Shown here: one piece after another, positions 15,723-24,591 of the stretch
Layout: each line of letters begins with the position of its first letter
How positions within the stretch are numbered: the stretch's first letter is position 1
Assembly (NCBI GenBank): GCA_946183415.1
Contig: CAMHAM010000004.1
Coordinates: 62,001 to 126,000, forward strand
Length of the DNA stretch: 64,000 nucleotides
Source of the DNA: an uncultured Prevotella sp.
GTDB taxonomy: Bacteria > Bacteroidota > Bacteroidia > Bacteroidales > Bacteroidaceae
Direction of reading: 5' to 3'
Made by a program: the position numbers and the translations under genes
The notes under the pieces: model-generated
The model's database searches: none
Told to the model about the DNA's origin: nothing
What the model saw: the letters and a program-made list of their open reading frames with translations, nothing else

Positions 15723-15908
15723 CATCGTAATCTCCTCGGGGGAGATGTTGATTCGCCTGCAAAGGTACGAAAATAAAAGGATTCTTGCACATATTTTTCG
15801 ATAAATTTTTAATAGAAATGCAAAAAATTGATTAATCATCACGCGGTAATTCGCCTGAAATCGGGGCATTGACAAGGCATCGTAATCTCCCCCGAGGAGA
15901 CTACGATG
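15723..15908. promoter_or_regulatory. Candidate invertible promoter segment
   Basis: Inverted repeats at 15723-15746 and 15885-15908 share 23 of 24 bases; the core is TCTCCTCGGGGGAGAT. They enclose about 138 bp that contain the only good promoter for the wza operon. A tyrosine recombinase gene is adjacent. In this orientation the promoter points to wza. The right repeat is also part of a hairpin (CATCGTAATCTCC..GGAGACTACGATG), so a transcription terminator is an alternative reading for it. Confidence 0.6.
15760..15791 (-). promoter_or_regulatory. Promoter of the polysaccharide operon
   Basis: On the minus strand TGTG (15788-15791), 20 bp, then TACCTTTG (15760-15767): the Bacteroidetes consensus. 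It lies between the 24-bp inverted repeats. Confidence 0.75.
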
Positions 15909-15924
15909 CTGATTCGATTCCCTC

Positions 15925-16863
15925 TTATGCGTTTTTCAGGAAGTCGACGAGGAGGTCATGACAGGTGTTGTCGAGATCGTTCTGGTCGATGGAAGCGAGG
16001 TAGATCTGGGTGGTGAGCAACGACTCATGACCGAGGCTCTCGCTAATCATGGCCAAGGGGACGCCGTGCCGCAAGGCGTAGGTGGCCCAGGAGTGACGGG
16101 CGACATACATCGTGAGACTGGGCGTGAGCCGCATTAGCTGCGAGAGGCCGTGGAGGGCGTAGTTCACCCGCTGTTGGGCACGGAGGAGCTGGTAGCGGCC
16201 TCCCTGACTGTCGAGGATCGGGAGGAGATAGCCTGAGGACTGGTAACGGGGCGCCTGAAACTGGGGATAAGCCCAAAGGCGGTCTACGAGCTGTTGCATG
16301 CAGGGTTCCCAACGGAGGGAGAGCGGGGCACCAGTCTTACGGCGGCAGTAGGTGAGCATGCCGTCATGGAGGTTACTCCGGCGGAGGTAGGCCATGTCGA
16401 CAAATGCCATGCCACGGGTGTAGAAGCTCAGCAGGAACAGGTCGCGGGCAAGTGCCAGACGAGGCTGGCTGGAGAGGTCGAGCTTGCGAAGTCTGCGGAT
16501 CACCTGCTCACTGACAGCGCGTTTCACGGTCTTCGCCTTGGCCGTATGAGCCAGGCGGAAGGGGTACTGTTGGGTGACGAGTCCTTCGTTGACGGCCTTG
16601 TTGTAAAGGGCCTGCAGGCGTTTCAGGTAGAAGGCGATGGAGTTAGGGCAGAGGCCGGTGCCTCTGAGCCATGCCTCGTACTGGAGGATAAGGGGCTCGG
16701 TGAGTTCTGCGAGTGAGCAGTCGACACCGTGTCGGAAGCGCATGAAGCTGCGCTCAGCCAGTGCGTAGGTTTCTGCGGTGCGGACTTGACCTAAGGATAA
16801 GGTCTGTGTGACTTTGGAAGTCACATACATAGAAAAGCTGGGGGTAGTTTTGATATTTGCCAT
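15925..16863 (-). CDS. Tyrosine recombinase, probable promoter invertase
   Basis: The 312-aa protein (from MANIKTTPSF) has a SAM-like N-terminal domain (residues about 10-100) and the catalytic domain. All active residues are visible: Arg in FYTRGMAFVDM, Lys in CRRKTG, HxxR in VARHSWAT, His in ESLGHES and the nucleophile Tyr in TTQIYLA. The start is chosen because TATATTTG at 16885-16892 is a -7 box, which places the longer ATG upstream of transcription. Size and position resemble Tsr-type recombinases that switch polysaccharide promoters in Bacteroides. An element integrase is the alternative. Confidence 0.85.
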   Translation of the reverse strand: MANIKTTPSFSMYVTSKVTQTLSLGQVRTAETYALAERSFMRFRHGVDCSLAELTEPLILQYEAWLRGTGLCPNSIAFYLKRLQALYNKAVNEGLVTQQYPFRLAHTAKAKTVKRAVSEQVIRRLRKLDLSSQPRLALARDLFLLSFYTRGMAFVDMAYLRRSNLHDGMLTYCRRKTGAPLSLRWEPCMQQLVDRLWAYPQFQAPRYQSSGYLLPILDSQGGRYQLLRAQQRVNYALHGLSQLMRLTPSLTMYVARHSWATYALRHGVPLAMISESLGHESLLTTQIYLASIDQNDLDNTCHDLLVDFLKNA

Positions 16864-16897
16864 AAGATTAAAAATTGGTAATGGCAAATATAGAAAA

Positions 16898-17075
16898 TTT
16901 TAGATAAAAAGAGACATAAGAGACATAAGGCTGCGAATGAGAATTTTAGACAGAAGAACATAAGAACATAACAATTTTATAGACAGAAGAACATAAGGGA
17001 CATATTAGCTGCGCACTCTGTGGGAGATTAAAAATATGTTCTTATGTTCTTCTGTCTAAATAATATTTTGTTCTT
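16898..17075. repeat. Family B stem-loop repeats
   Basis: AGACAGAAGAACATAAGAAC occurs twice. It is followed by GCTGCGCACTCTGTGGGAGA and an inverted arm (TATGTTCTTATGTTCTTCTG). The arms pair for about 24 bp around the loop. AAGCGGCAAAGCCGAGCG follows at 17084-17101. No gene is seen between the recombinase and the OMP gene. Confidence 0.85.
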
Positions 17076-17123
17076 GGACGAGCCAAGCGGCAAAGCCGAG
17101 CGCTTATTATCTATAGAAAAAAA

Positions 17124-20099
17124 CTAGAAGCGGCGGGGGCGGGAATAGGGGTTGTGGCGGTTGTTGCGGGGACCACCGAAGTTGGGGCCGCCAGGGCCAC
17201 CTTGGGGAGCGTGCTTGCCACCGAAGAGGTTCAGACGGTAGATGACATGGAGCATGGCGTAGCTCGTGATGGAGTTGTACTCAGAATCCGTGCGACCCAT
17301 CGAGCTGACAGAGCTGATGAGGGTGGACTGCTGCTGGAGGATATCATAGAGCTGCAAGGAGACGGTGAGTGGCCTGCCCTTGAGGAAGCTCTGTGAGATC
17401 TGCGCATTCCAGATGAGCTCGTTGGTATTCATCGACGAGTCGTTATAGCCTCGGCGACTCTGCATGTTGATGTTCGTGGTGAGGGCGGTGCCCCATGGAG
17501 CCGTGATACCCAGCATCGCACCATAGGTGAACTGCCACGTGTCGAGGTTGTTCTGCGTCTGCAGGTCGTTGCGCGAATGGGTGTAGGCCAACGAGCCGTT
17601 GAGTTCGAACTCGAACCAGTCGTTGCGGTAGCTGGCAGCTAAGCGCTGGTTGATGGTTGTGGAGTTCGTGACACTCTTCTCGGAGTCAGACAACGCATTG
17701 AGGCTGACGAAACCGACCATGTGCTGGTAGCTCAGGTTGGTCATCGTGTTGATGTTGAAGTAGCCAGCCGTGTCGACAGCCGTGTTAAAGACGAGTCCTG
17801 CCCAGCCACCCCAGTTGCCGTTAATGTTCTCTGGTCGCGTGGTGCGCACACCTGTCACTGGGTCAAGCGACACCTTGTTGCTGATGGCGTTGCTCGTGGT
17901 ATTGAAGCCCAGCCATGTCGCAATGGATCGCTGATAGCGCTGTGTGTAGTTGTTGTAGAAGAAGCGGAGGTTCTGTGTGAACGAGGGCTTCAGACCCGGG
18001 TTACCCTTTCGGATGTTCATCGGGTCGCTGTTGTCGGTGATGTCGAGCAGGTCGCTCATCGAGGGTTGGTTGGTCCTGGCATTGTACTGCACGCGCATCT
18101 GACTGACCTCACTGCGCTTCCAGCGGAAGTCGATGGTCGGGGCGAGGTTCGACACGGTACGTGTGGTGTCGGTATGAATACCCTGATAGTTTTGTGTGAA
18201 GTGTGACTTCTGCGGAACGAAGCGCACGCCGGCATTGAGGTTGAACGACTTCCGCACGATGCGCAGCATGATCTCAGCTGTATGGATATAGTTTTTGTAT
18301 TCGGAGTATCGGCTCAGGTCCTGATCGAGATAGGGGTCAATGGGGCGGTAGGGCTGCAGGTAGGCATCCCAAGAGCGGTATTCGGGGGTCCAGGTCGAGG
18401 AAGGAGGAACGAGGAACGAGGAAGGAGGAACGAGAGATGTCGACGAGGAAGGAGGAACGAGGAACGAGGAAGGAGGAACGAGGGCGTCGCTGAAATCGTA
18501 GGTGGAGCGGTCGCTCTTGTTGTGCTTATACTCATACTGGTAGCTGAACTGGAGGTAAACCTGACGGAAGATGGGTTCGCTGTAGGTCGCACGGAGGCGG
18601 TAGCCCCAGTTGGTGGTAGGCGTCTCACTATAACGCTTAATAATCTGCGAAGAGTCGGTAAGTAGCTGGTAATAATTAAGATAGCTGTCGGCAATGCTCT
18701 GACTGGCACCGTCGCTCCAGTTGCCATTGATTTGGAGGGTCAGGTTGCGACCAGTGGTACTGAGTTTGCGGTTGAACTGCAGCATACCACCCAGATTCTT
18801 CGAGTCGGAGTAAGACACGTTATCCTGTGAACGGGAGTTCTTGACGATGCCACGAGACACGAGCTGATCCAGTTCATCGAGGGGTTTCGACACATACTGG
18901 TAGGGATCTTCGTCGAAGGTCGCCTCGTCGCCATTTGTCAGTCCGTCGTTCTTATTGAAACGCAAGGTGGGTCGGAAGAGGATATTGGTCATCGTATCGG
19001 GCATCCACTCCACGCGCATCTGGGCATTCCAGTTGTTGGAGCGCGTATAGTTCTGCGTGATGCTGTTGCCAAAGGTGGTGACTGAGGAACCGAAGATCGA
19101 CTGACTCGACACGCGTGAGAGTTGGTCGCCATCCCCGTGGTTCCAGCGCACACTACCATCAAGCTTCAGACGGTCTTTCTTCTCGTAGTTGATATTGACA
19201 CCGACCATTTTGCTAGCATTGAGGCCCTGGCGCTGACCGCCCCAGCGGCCACCACCACCTCCACCCGGGAAGCCCATGTCGTTGACATTGTTAGCTCGCG
19301 TAAAGAGCATCACCTTCATATTGTCCTTCATCACAGCACCCATGCCACGACCAGCATAGCGATGCTGGGTACCAATAGCCAAATCGACATTGGCCATAAA
19401 ACCGTGGTTCATACCTTTCTTGATGCCGAAGTCGAGCACCGTCTCCTCCTCACCGTCCTGAATACCAGAGACACGGGCGAGGTCGCTCTGTTGGTCGTAG
19501 GAACGGATGCGCTCGATGATGTTCGTGGGCAGGTTCTGCAGGGCCGTCTTCGTATCGCCGGTCATAAACTCCTTACCATCGACGAGAATCTTCTTGACCT
19601 CCTTGCCATTGATCTTGATGGTTCCATCGTCGCTGACCTCAGCACCAGGGAGACGCTTGACAAGTTCCTCGACCACCGATCCCTCAGGCGTGCGATACGC
19701 GCTCGCGTTATACACAAAGGTATCAGCCTTGAGCGTCACCTTCGAGGCATGAGCCGTGACAGTGGCACCCTTCAGCATGATGGCATCGGGTTCAAGGGTG
19801 ATGGTGCCTGCCCGATAGTCCTTACCATCCTTGAGGGTGATCTTCTTCGAATAGGGCTTGAATCCCACATACGTAATCTTCAGGGTATAACTGCCCTCAC
19901 GAGGGGCGTGGATGGTGAAGCCGCCATTGGTGTTGGTCACTGCATTGGCCACTACCTTCTCACCAGAGAGCAGTGCCGCTGTCGCCTGTATCACGGCTTC
20001 CTGAGTATCCTGTTCTACAACCTTTCCTGAAACAGTCCGTTGTGCAAAAGCCGTCATCGTCACTGCAAGAACGGCTATTAAGAGTATCGCTTTTCTCAT
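17124..20099 (-). CDS. Outer-membrane beta-barrel protein with carboxypeptidase-like N-terminal domain
   Basis: The 991-aa protein has a signal peptide (MRKAILLIAVLAVTMTAFAQ) and a CarboxypepD_reg-like domain at residues 22-105 (TVSGKVVEQDTQEAVIQAT). A plug-like section follows (LVKRLPGAEVSDDGTIKING), then a beta-barrel of the OMP_beta-brl family with a Gly-rich loop (GFPGGGGGGRWGG). Such TonB-receptor-like proteins import or export unknown substrates. Residues about 539-573 are a family A insert (SSFLVPPSS repeated) between conserved barrel strands. A Gly/Pro/Arg tail ends the protein. It stands alone and has no SusD partner. Confidence 0.88.
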   Translation of the reverse strand: MRKAILLIAVLAVTMTAFAQRTVSGKVVEQDTQEAVIQATAALLSGEKVVANAVTNTNGGFTIHAPREGSYTLKITYVGFKPYSKKITLKDGKDYRAGTITLEPDAIMLKGATVTAHASKVTLKADTFVYNASAYRTPEGSVVEELVKRLPGAEVSDDGTIKINGKEVKKILVDGKEFMTGDTKTALQNLPTNIIERIRSYDQQSDLARVSGIQDGEEETVLDFGIKKGMNHGFMANVDLAIGTQHRYAGRGMGAVMKDNMKVMLFTRANNVNDMGFPGGGGGGRWGGQRQGLNASKMVGVNINYEKKDRLKLDGSVRWNHGDGDQLSRVSSQSIFGSSVTTFGNSITQNYTRSNNWNAQMRVEWMPDTMTNILFRPTLRFNKNDGLTNGDEATFDEDPYQYVSKPLDELDQLVSRGIVKNSRSQDNVSYSDSKNLGGMLQFNRKLSTTGRNLTLQINGNWSDGASQSIADSYLNYYQLLTDSSQIIKRYSETPTTNWGYRLRATYSEPIFRQVYLQFSYQYEYKHNKSDRSTYDFSDALVPPSSFLVPPSSSTSLVPPSSFLVPPSSTWTPEYRSWDAYLQPYRPIDPYLDQDLSRYSEYKNYIHTAEIMLRIVRKSFNLNAGVRFVPQKSHFTQNYQGIHTDTTRTVSNLAPTIDFRWKRSEVSQMRVQYNARTNQPSMSDLLDITDNSDPMNIRKGNPGLKPSFTQNLRFFYNNYTQRYQRSIATWLGFNTTSNAISNKVSLDPVTGVRTTRPENINGNWGGWAGLVFNTAVDTAGYFNINTMTNLSYQHMVGFVSLNALSDSEKSVTNSTTINQRLAASYRNDWFEFELNGSLAYTHSRNDLQTQNNLDTWQFTYGAMLGITAPWGTALTTNINMQSRRGYNDSSMNTNELIWNAQISQSFLKGRPLTVSLQLYDILQQQSTLISSVSSMGRTDSEYNSITSYAMLHVIYRLNLFGGKHAPQGGPGGPNFGGPRNNRHNPYSRPRRF
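18397..18483 (-). repeat. Family A heptamers inside the OMP gene
   Basis: Two blocks of (C/G)TTCCTC units, separated by TCGACATCTC, encode LVPPSSFLVPPSS twice on the minus strand. They lie in a predicted barrel loop. Frame is preserved. Confidence 0.92.
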
Positions 20100-20203
20100 T
20101 CTAAAAATGCTAGTTTTACCTGATTAGACACGCCTTACACGAGAAAGTTTAAAAGAAAGGCACATTTTTTCCTTTTTTTTCTCTTTTTTTGAAAAAATAT
20201 TAT

Positions 20204-20211
20204 TACCTTTG
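20204..20211 (+). promoter_or_regulatory. -7 box of aroB
   Basis: TACCTTTG, 38 bp upstream of the aroB ATG. A -33 box at the right distance is not clear. The region before it is T-rich, as after a terminator. Confidence 0.6.
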
Positions 20212-20249
20212 CAACCGAAAAATTAAACCAACGAGCCAAGACCATCCAT

Positions 20250-21311
20250 ATGAACCCACAGAAAGTTGTGATGTCGCAAAACCTCGAAGAGGTGCTTACA
20301 GCAGCGGTCGCTGAGTGTGAGAAGGATAGGTTGTTCATCCTCACTGATGAAACGACGAAGGCACTCTGTCTGCCTGTGATTGAGCGGTACGATTGTCTGA
20401 AAGGTGCGCAGGTGATCACCATCGGTGCCACTGACACCCACAAGACACTCGACTCCCTCGCACACGTGTGGGAGGCGCTTGGCGAAGGTGGTGCCACCCG
20501 CCACTCCTTACTCATCAACTTAGGAGGAGGGATGGTGACCGACTTAGGAGGTTTTGCTGCCTCGACTTTTAAAAGAGGCATCAACTACATCAACATACCC
20601 ACTACCCTACTCTCGATGGTCGATGCCAGTGTGGGCGGGAAGACGGGTATCAACTTCAGAGGACTGAAGAACGAGATTGGCGTGTTTAACAATGCAGCGA
20701 CCGTGATCCTCGACACCCAGTTCCTGAAGACTCTCGATGCAGAGAATATCTTGTCGGGCTACGCGGAGATGCTGAAGCACGGACTGATTGACAGTGAGGC
20801 CCATTGGGCAGAGCTGGTGAATTTTAGTCTAGGCAACATAGAATCCATAGAAACTCTAGGAAATCTATCCAAGATTCTTGAAAAGAGTGTCGCCGTGAAG
20901 CAGCGCATTGTGACGGAGGATCCTACAGAACAGGGTATCCGGAAGGCGCTGAACCTCGGACATACGGCAGGGCATGCCTTTGAGAGTTTTGCCCTGAAGC
21001 ATCAGCCCATCCTGCATGGCTACGCTGTGGCCTACGGACTGGTGTGCGAGCTTTACCTGAGTTGCATCAAGACGGGGTTCCCCACAGACAAGATGCACCA
21101 GACAGTCAACTTTATCCATGAGCACTACGGGAAGATGGCTATCACCTGTGATGACTACCCGCAGCTGATGGAACTGATGACGCACGACAAGAAAAACGTG
21201 GCAGGGATAATCAACTTCACGCTGTTGGGTGGTATCGGTGATATCCGTATCAACCAGACGGCGACGAAGGATGAGATATACGAGGCGCTCGACTTCTACA
21301 GAGAGTCATAG
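20250..21311 (+). CDS. aroB: 3-dehydroquinate synthase
   Basis: It makes 3-dehydroquinate from DAHP in the shikimate pathway, feeding chorismate to the aromatic amino acids and to the menaquinone genes next door. The 353-aa protein carries the NAD-binding and active-site motifs LINLGGGMVTDLGGFAAST and IPTTLLSMVDASVGGKTGIN, the lysine and zinc ligands in GYAEMLKHGLI, and LNLGHTAGHAFE. Length and motifs match the family. It has its own promoter and a strong terminator. Confidence 0.96.
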   Translation: MNPQKVVMSQNLEEVLTAAVAECEKDRLFILTDETTKALCLPVIERYDCLKGAQVITIGATDTHKTLDSLAHVWEALGEGGATRHSLLINLGGGMVTDLGGFAASTFKRGINYINIPTTLLSMVDASVGGKTGINFRGLKNEIGVFNNAATVILDTQFLKTLDAENILSGYAEMLKHGLIDSEAHWAELVNFSLGNIESIETLGNLSKILEKSVAVKQRIVTEDPTEQGIRKALNLGHTAGHAFESFALKHQPILHGYAVAYGLVCELYLSCIKTGFPTDKMHQTVNFIHEHYGKMAITCDDYPQLMELMTHDKKNVAGIINFTLLGGIGDIRINQTATKDEIYEALDFYRES

Positions 21312-21374
21312 TCCCCCCCTCGAACACCCTACCAATATACTTAGTAGGCCTAATCATATTACTAACTAATCGCA

Positions 21375-21412
21375 GATAGGGTTGCCCGCGAGGGTAGCCC
21401 TATCTCATTTTG
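21375..21412 (+). terminator. Terminator after aroB
   Basis: Stem GATAGGGTTGCCC / GGGTAGCCCTATC (21375-21404) with a short loop, followed by TCATTTT. Confidence 0.85.
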
Positions 21413-21719
21413 CAGACAGAAGAACAGAATTTTTTTAGATAATAAGAACAAAAGAACAGAATTATAATCTCCCATAGAGTGCGCAAGCCCTTATGTTTCT
21501 TATGTTCTTATTATCCAAAAGAACACGTGCGCAGCTTTATGTTTCTTATGTTCTTATTATCCAAAAAACACGTGCGCAAGCCCTTATGTCTCTTATGTTC
21601 TTATTATCTAAAAAGCCATGCGCAGCCTTTATGTTCTTATGTTCTTATTATCCAAAAAACACGTGCGCAAGCCCTTATGTCTCTTATGTTCTTATTATCC
21701 AAAAAACCATGCGCAGCCT
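21413..21719. repeat. Family B repeat array downstream of menE
   Basis: A run of six or more arms of the type TTATGTTCTTATTATC separated by 10-20 bp segments such as AAAAAACACGTGCGCAAGCC and AAAAGCCATGCGCAGCC. The two kinds alternate. It resembles an array, but units are palindromic and the separators are near-identical. It includes AATCTCCCATAGAGTGCGCA. The last arm runs into the menE stop. Confidence 0.88.
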
Positions 21720-22802
21720 TTATGTTCTTATGTTCTTATTATCTAAAAAAGAAAGGACTTTCTGGCGGGCGGGTTTGGAGGTTTCGGTGAGGGGGATGTG
21801 GTCGATGTGGAGGTACGCCTTGGGCTGGTGGTACTTGGGGAGGATGCGCTCGCAGACGGTACGGGCTTCTGCGGGAGAACCCTCGGTGACGAGCACCACG
21901 ACCTCACCAAACTTCTCATCAGGACGCTTACTAATTATAAAAGGTACGCGCATGTGAGAGCGCAACTGGCGTTCGAGTTCCTCCGCCTGTATCTTCAGTC
22001 CACCGGAACAGATCACATTATCCTTTCGCCCGAGGATGCGGAAGACCACACCCCTACCCTCCCCGTGGGGAGCAAATTCTGCGATATCGTTGGTGATGAG
22101 GGGTTCGGCACAGACCTCAGGGGCATCGATGATCAGACAACCTTCGTCGGAGAGGGACAGATGGACAGAGGGGAAGGGCGTGTACCACTCAGAGGCCTCT
22201 GGGCCACTGATGCGACGGAGGGCGATATGTGAGAGGGTCTCCGTCATGCCATAGGTGCTCCAGACAGCATTCGGGAACTGTCGGAGTTCGGTCTCCATCG
22301 CCTCGTCGATGGCGCCTCCACCAATGATGAGGTGCTCTACTTGCATCAGGCGCTCGCGCTCCTCGGGTACCTGGAGGGTGTTGTAGACCTGGAGAGGGAC
22401 CATGGCGGTGAAGCGAGGAGGGATATCCGAGGAAGGAGGAAGGAGGAAGGAGGAAGGAGAGTCGTTGGACGAGGAAGGAGGAAGGATATCCGAGGAAGGA
22501 GGAAGGAGAAAGGAGGAAGGAGTCGAAAGGGGGTGGCCGGTGGGGGGGACGGTGAGGAGGTGGAGGTGACGCTCGATGGCGCGCACGACCATCATCTTGC
22601 CGGCGATATAGTCGAGTGACATACAGAGTAGGGCTGTGTCGCCGGGGCGCAGGCCAAGGAAGTCGCAGGTGATACGGGCGGAAGCGAGCATACGACGCTT
22701 CTCGACCAGCATCCTTTTTGGTTCACCAGTACTCCCACTGGTCTTCACCTCGATAAAAGGACTATCGTTATTCCATTCAGATAAAAATTCTTCTAAAGAC
22801 AT
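21720..22802 (-). CDS. menE: o-Succinylbenzoate-CoA ligase
   Basis: It activates o-succinylbenzoate with CoA and ATP for naphthoate ring closure. From MSLEEFLSEW (22802) the protein is 360 aa. It has the AMP-binding P-loop VKTSGSTGEPKRM, the STYGMTETLS motif, the ILGRKDNVICSGGLKI motif with the hinge Asp, and the catalytic Lys in TETSKPARQKVL. Residues about 93-131 are a family A insert (two SSFLLPPSS copies). The last nine residues, LDNKNIRT and the stop, are family B repeat. The enzyme is shorter than usual; N-terminal domain parts are lacking, as in other Bacteroidetes MenE proteins. Confidence 0.9.
   Translation of the reverse strand: MSLEEFLSEWNNDSPFIEVKTSGSTGEPKRMLVEKRRMLASARITCDFLGLRPGDTALLCMSLDYIAGKMMVVRAIERHLHLLTVPPTGHPLSTPSSFLLPPSSDILPPSSSNDSPSSFLLPPSSDIPPRFTAMVPLQVYNTLQVPEERERLMQVEHLIIGGGAIDEAMETELRQFPNAVWSTYGMTETLSHIALRRISGPEASEWYTPFPSVHLSLSDEGCLIIDAPEVCAEPLITNDIAEFAPHGEGRGVVFRILGRKDNVICSGGLKIQAEELERQLRSHMRVPFIISKRPDEKFGEVVVLVTEGSPAEARTVCERILPKYHQPKAYLHIDHIPLTETSKPARQKVLSFLDNKNIRT
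22424..22525 (-). repeat. Family A heptamers inside menE
   Basis: Blocks of TTCCTCC/TTCCTCG units encode SSFLLPPSSD twice with a degenerate copy between. They sit at the surface end of the first subdomain, before the FTAMVPLQVYNTL strand. Confidence 0.9.
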
Positions 22803-22992
22803 AAGAACATATATTTTTTTTAGACAGAAGAACAAAAGAACAAATATTTTTTGACAGAAGCGCTCGGCTTTGCCGCTTGGCTCGTCCAAGAACAGAAGGA
22901 CAGAATTTTTTATTTTAGATAATAAGAACAAAAGAACATAAATTTTTTATCTCCCTCGATCAGTGCGCAGCCTTATGTTTCTTATGTTCTTT
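22803..22992. repeat. Family B repeats in the menC-menE junction
   Basis: Two family B stem-loops and one GCGCTCGGCTTTGCCGCTTG element fill the junction. Bases 22915-23000 are almost identical to 25510-25596 for about 80 bp (including ATCTCCCTCGATCAGTGCGC). Confidence 0.88.
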
Positions 22993-24024
22993 TTATCTAA
23001 GAAAAAGGCTGTCACCGCGGATGGTGAGGGGGAGGGGGATGTTGTCGGTGAAGAGTTGGCCGGTGCCTAAGCCTTGGGGAAGGGAGATGTGGGGACCGTA
23101 GACAGCGGAGGCAAACTGGGCGATGGCATTCAGACCGATGTTGCTTTCAAGGGCAGAGGTGATCCACGAGCCGATACCCTGTTCGCGAGCAGCAGCAATC
23201 CACTCACGACAACCGATCATACCACCATGCAACGAAGGCTTGAGGATGATGTATCGGGGTTTGATGATATGGAGCATGTGCGCCTTCATCTCAGGATCAT
23301 TCACGCCAATGAGTTCCTCATCGAGAGCGATGGGCAGAGGCGACTCCCTACAGAGTTCCGCCATGTAGGCCCACTGACCTTGTTTGATAGGTTGTTCGAT
23401 ACTGTGGATGGCATACTGGGAGAGGAGCTCCAGTTTATAGAGGGCTTCCTCATAGGGAAACGCACCATTGGCATCGAGGCGCAGTTCGACCTCATGGAAG
23501 GAGAAGCGGTCGCGGATGCGACGGATCAGGTCGAGCTCTTGTTCGAAGTCGATGGCGCCTATCTTGAGTTTCACGCAGCGGAAGCCTTTCTCCAGTTTCT
23601 CTTCGAGGCGCTGGAGCATCTCGTCGTGACTACCCATCCAGACGAGTCCGTTGATGGGAATACCTTCTTCGCCTCTACTGAATGGGGTATCGAATAGAAG
23701 TGAAGAGTGAAAAGAGCGAAGTGAAAGGAGGGCTGTTTCGAGGCCAAAGAGCATGGAGGGGTAGTCGCGCAGGGCGTCGGTATCGAGCTCGCCTGTCTGA
23801 CAGAGGTTCTGACAGAAGTGATGGAGTTTGGCTTCATAGGTCTCGTCGGGCAGTGCGTCACAGCTCAGGTCGGGCAGTGGCGCGCATTCGCCCACGCCCT
23901 GATGTTCTCCATCAGACAGAGTAACTAACCAGATTGTCCTGGTCGTATACACCCCCCGCGAGGTCCCCGCCGGCTGCTTGAAATGCAATTCTTTTTTTTC
24001 CAGATAATAAGAACAGAAGGACAT
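22993..24024 (-). CDS. menC: o-Succinylbenzoate synthase
   Basis: It dehydrates SHCHC to o-succinylbenzoate. The 343-aa protein belongs to the enolase superfamily: VKLKIGAIDFEQEL with the catalytic Lys, LRLDANGAF (first metal ligand Asp), SIEQPI (Glu), IALDEELIG (Asp) and YIILKPSLHGG (Lys). The chosen start MSFCSYYLEKKELHF is itself family B repeat sequence; an earlier ATG at 24054 lies deeper in the repeat. Near residues 110-125, FHSSLLFD is encoded by a family C-like stretch (bases about 23690-23712). The stop lies in a family B arm (TTAGATAA). Confidence 0.92.
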   Translation of the reverse strand: MSFCSYYLEKKELHFKQPAGTSRGVYTTRTIWLVTLSDGEHQGVGECAPLPDLSCDALPDETYEAKLHHFCQNLCQTGELDTDALRDYPSMLFGLETALLSLRSFHSSLLFDTPFSRGEEGIPINGLVWMGSHDEMLQRLEEKLEKGFRCVKLKIGAIDFEQELDLIRRIRDRFSFHEVELRLDANGAFPYEEALYKLELLSQYAIHSIEQPIKQGQWAYMAELCRESPLPIALDEELIGVNDPEMKAHMLHIIKPRYIILKPSLHGGMIGCREWIAAAREQGIGSWITSALESNIGLNAIAQFASAVYGPHISLPQGLGTGQLFTDNIPLPLTIRGDSLFLR

Positions 24025-24171
24025 ATTTATTTGTTTTTTAGATAATAAGAACAAAAGGACATATTTATTTGTTTTTTAGATAATAAGAACAGAAGAACAT
24101 ATTTATTTGTTTTTTAGATAATAAGAACAGAAGAACAGAATTATATACTTTTTTAGATAACAAGAACAGAA
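24025..24171. repeat. Family B direct repeats before menC
   Basis: Four nearly identical units of about 41 bp, each with TTTTTAGATAATAAGAACAG (or AAAAGG) and ACATATTTATTTG. They lie between the GxxExxY gene and menC. The most upstream unit is shortened. Confidence 0.88.
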
Positions 24172-24546
24172 TTATTTCAGATAGTGACAATATTTTCGTT
24201 TGATTTCAATTTTCGGAGCACCGAAATTAATAAGGAGTCCATGATCTACTTGTGTAGCATGCAAATAATTTACTAACTGAACCTCATGGGCAGGCTGTAA
24301 GGTGTTCACAGCCTTCAATTCAACAATTACTCGATGATCGACTAAAATATCAGCTCTGAACTCTCCTACTACTTCATCTTTGTAGAACACATTCATCGGA
24401 TACTCAAAAGCAAAAGGAATATTCTGTTTTTTCAGTTCTACTCCTAATGCATTTTTGTATACAGACTCCAAGAATCCTGGTCCTAAGACCATTCTAACAT
24501 TATAAGCACAATCAACGATAGTTCTTATCAGCTCCTCTATTTCCAT
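24172..24546 (-). CDS. GxxExxY protein
   Basis: The 124-aa protein matches the GxxExxY family (PD-(D/E)XK-like fold): GPGFLESVYKNALGVEL contains the name motif. FRADILVDHRVIVELKAV contains the nuclease-like D..ExK signature, and LVNYLHATQVDHGLLINFGAP ends the domain. Function in the family is unknown. It is inserted between menB and menC, bordered by family B repeats, and is unlikely to be a menaquinone enzyme. Confidence 0.93.
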   Translation of the reverse strand: MEIEELIRTIVDCAYNVRMVLGPGFLESVYKNALGVELKKQNIPFAFEYPMNVFYKDEVVGEFRADILVDHRVIVELKAVNTLQPAHEVQLVNYLHATQVDHGLLINFGAPKIEIKRKYCHYLK

Positions 24547-24591
24547 ACCATGCGCAGCCTTTATGTTTCTTATGTTCTTTTTATCTAAATA
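24547..24591. repeat. Family B arm in the menB/GxxExxY junction
   Basis: The whole 45-bp junction is one arm (CATGCGCAGCCTTTATGTTTC then TTATGTTCTTTTTATC), reading away from the menB stop. Confidence 0.8.

Noticed and set aside
15885..15908. Simple terminator of the recombinase gene
   Set aside because: The hairpin exists, but no T-run follows on the minus strand, and a near-perfect inverted mate lies at 15723-15746 across the promoter. Kept as alternative in the feature.
19122..20030. Long antisense frame opposite the OMP gene
   Set aside because: It is the shadow of a codon-biased gene. No promoter, no family resemblance, and the sense strand has a clear barrel protein.
21413..21755. CRISPR-like array
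   Set aside because: Repeat arms and separators are both repetitive and palindromic; separators recur as AAAAAACACGTGCGCAAGCC or near copies. No Cas genes are near.
21479..21957. Open frames rich in FLMFLLS within the repeats
   Set aside because: They are translations of AAGAACAT octamers; no start context and no protein family.
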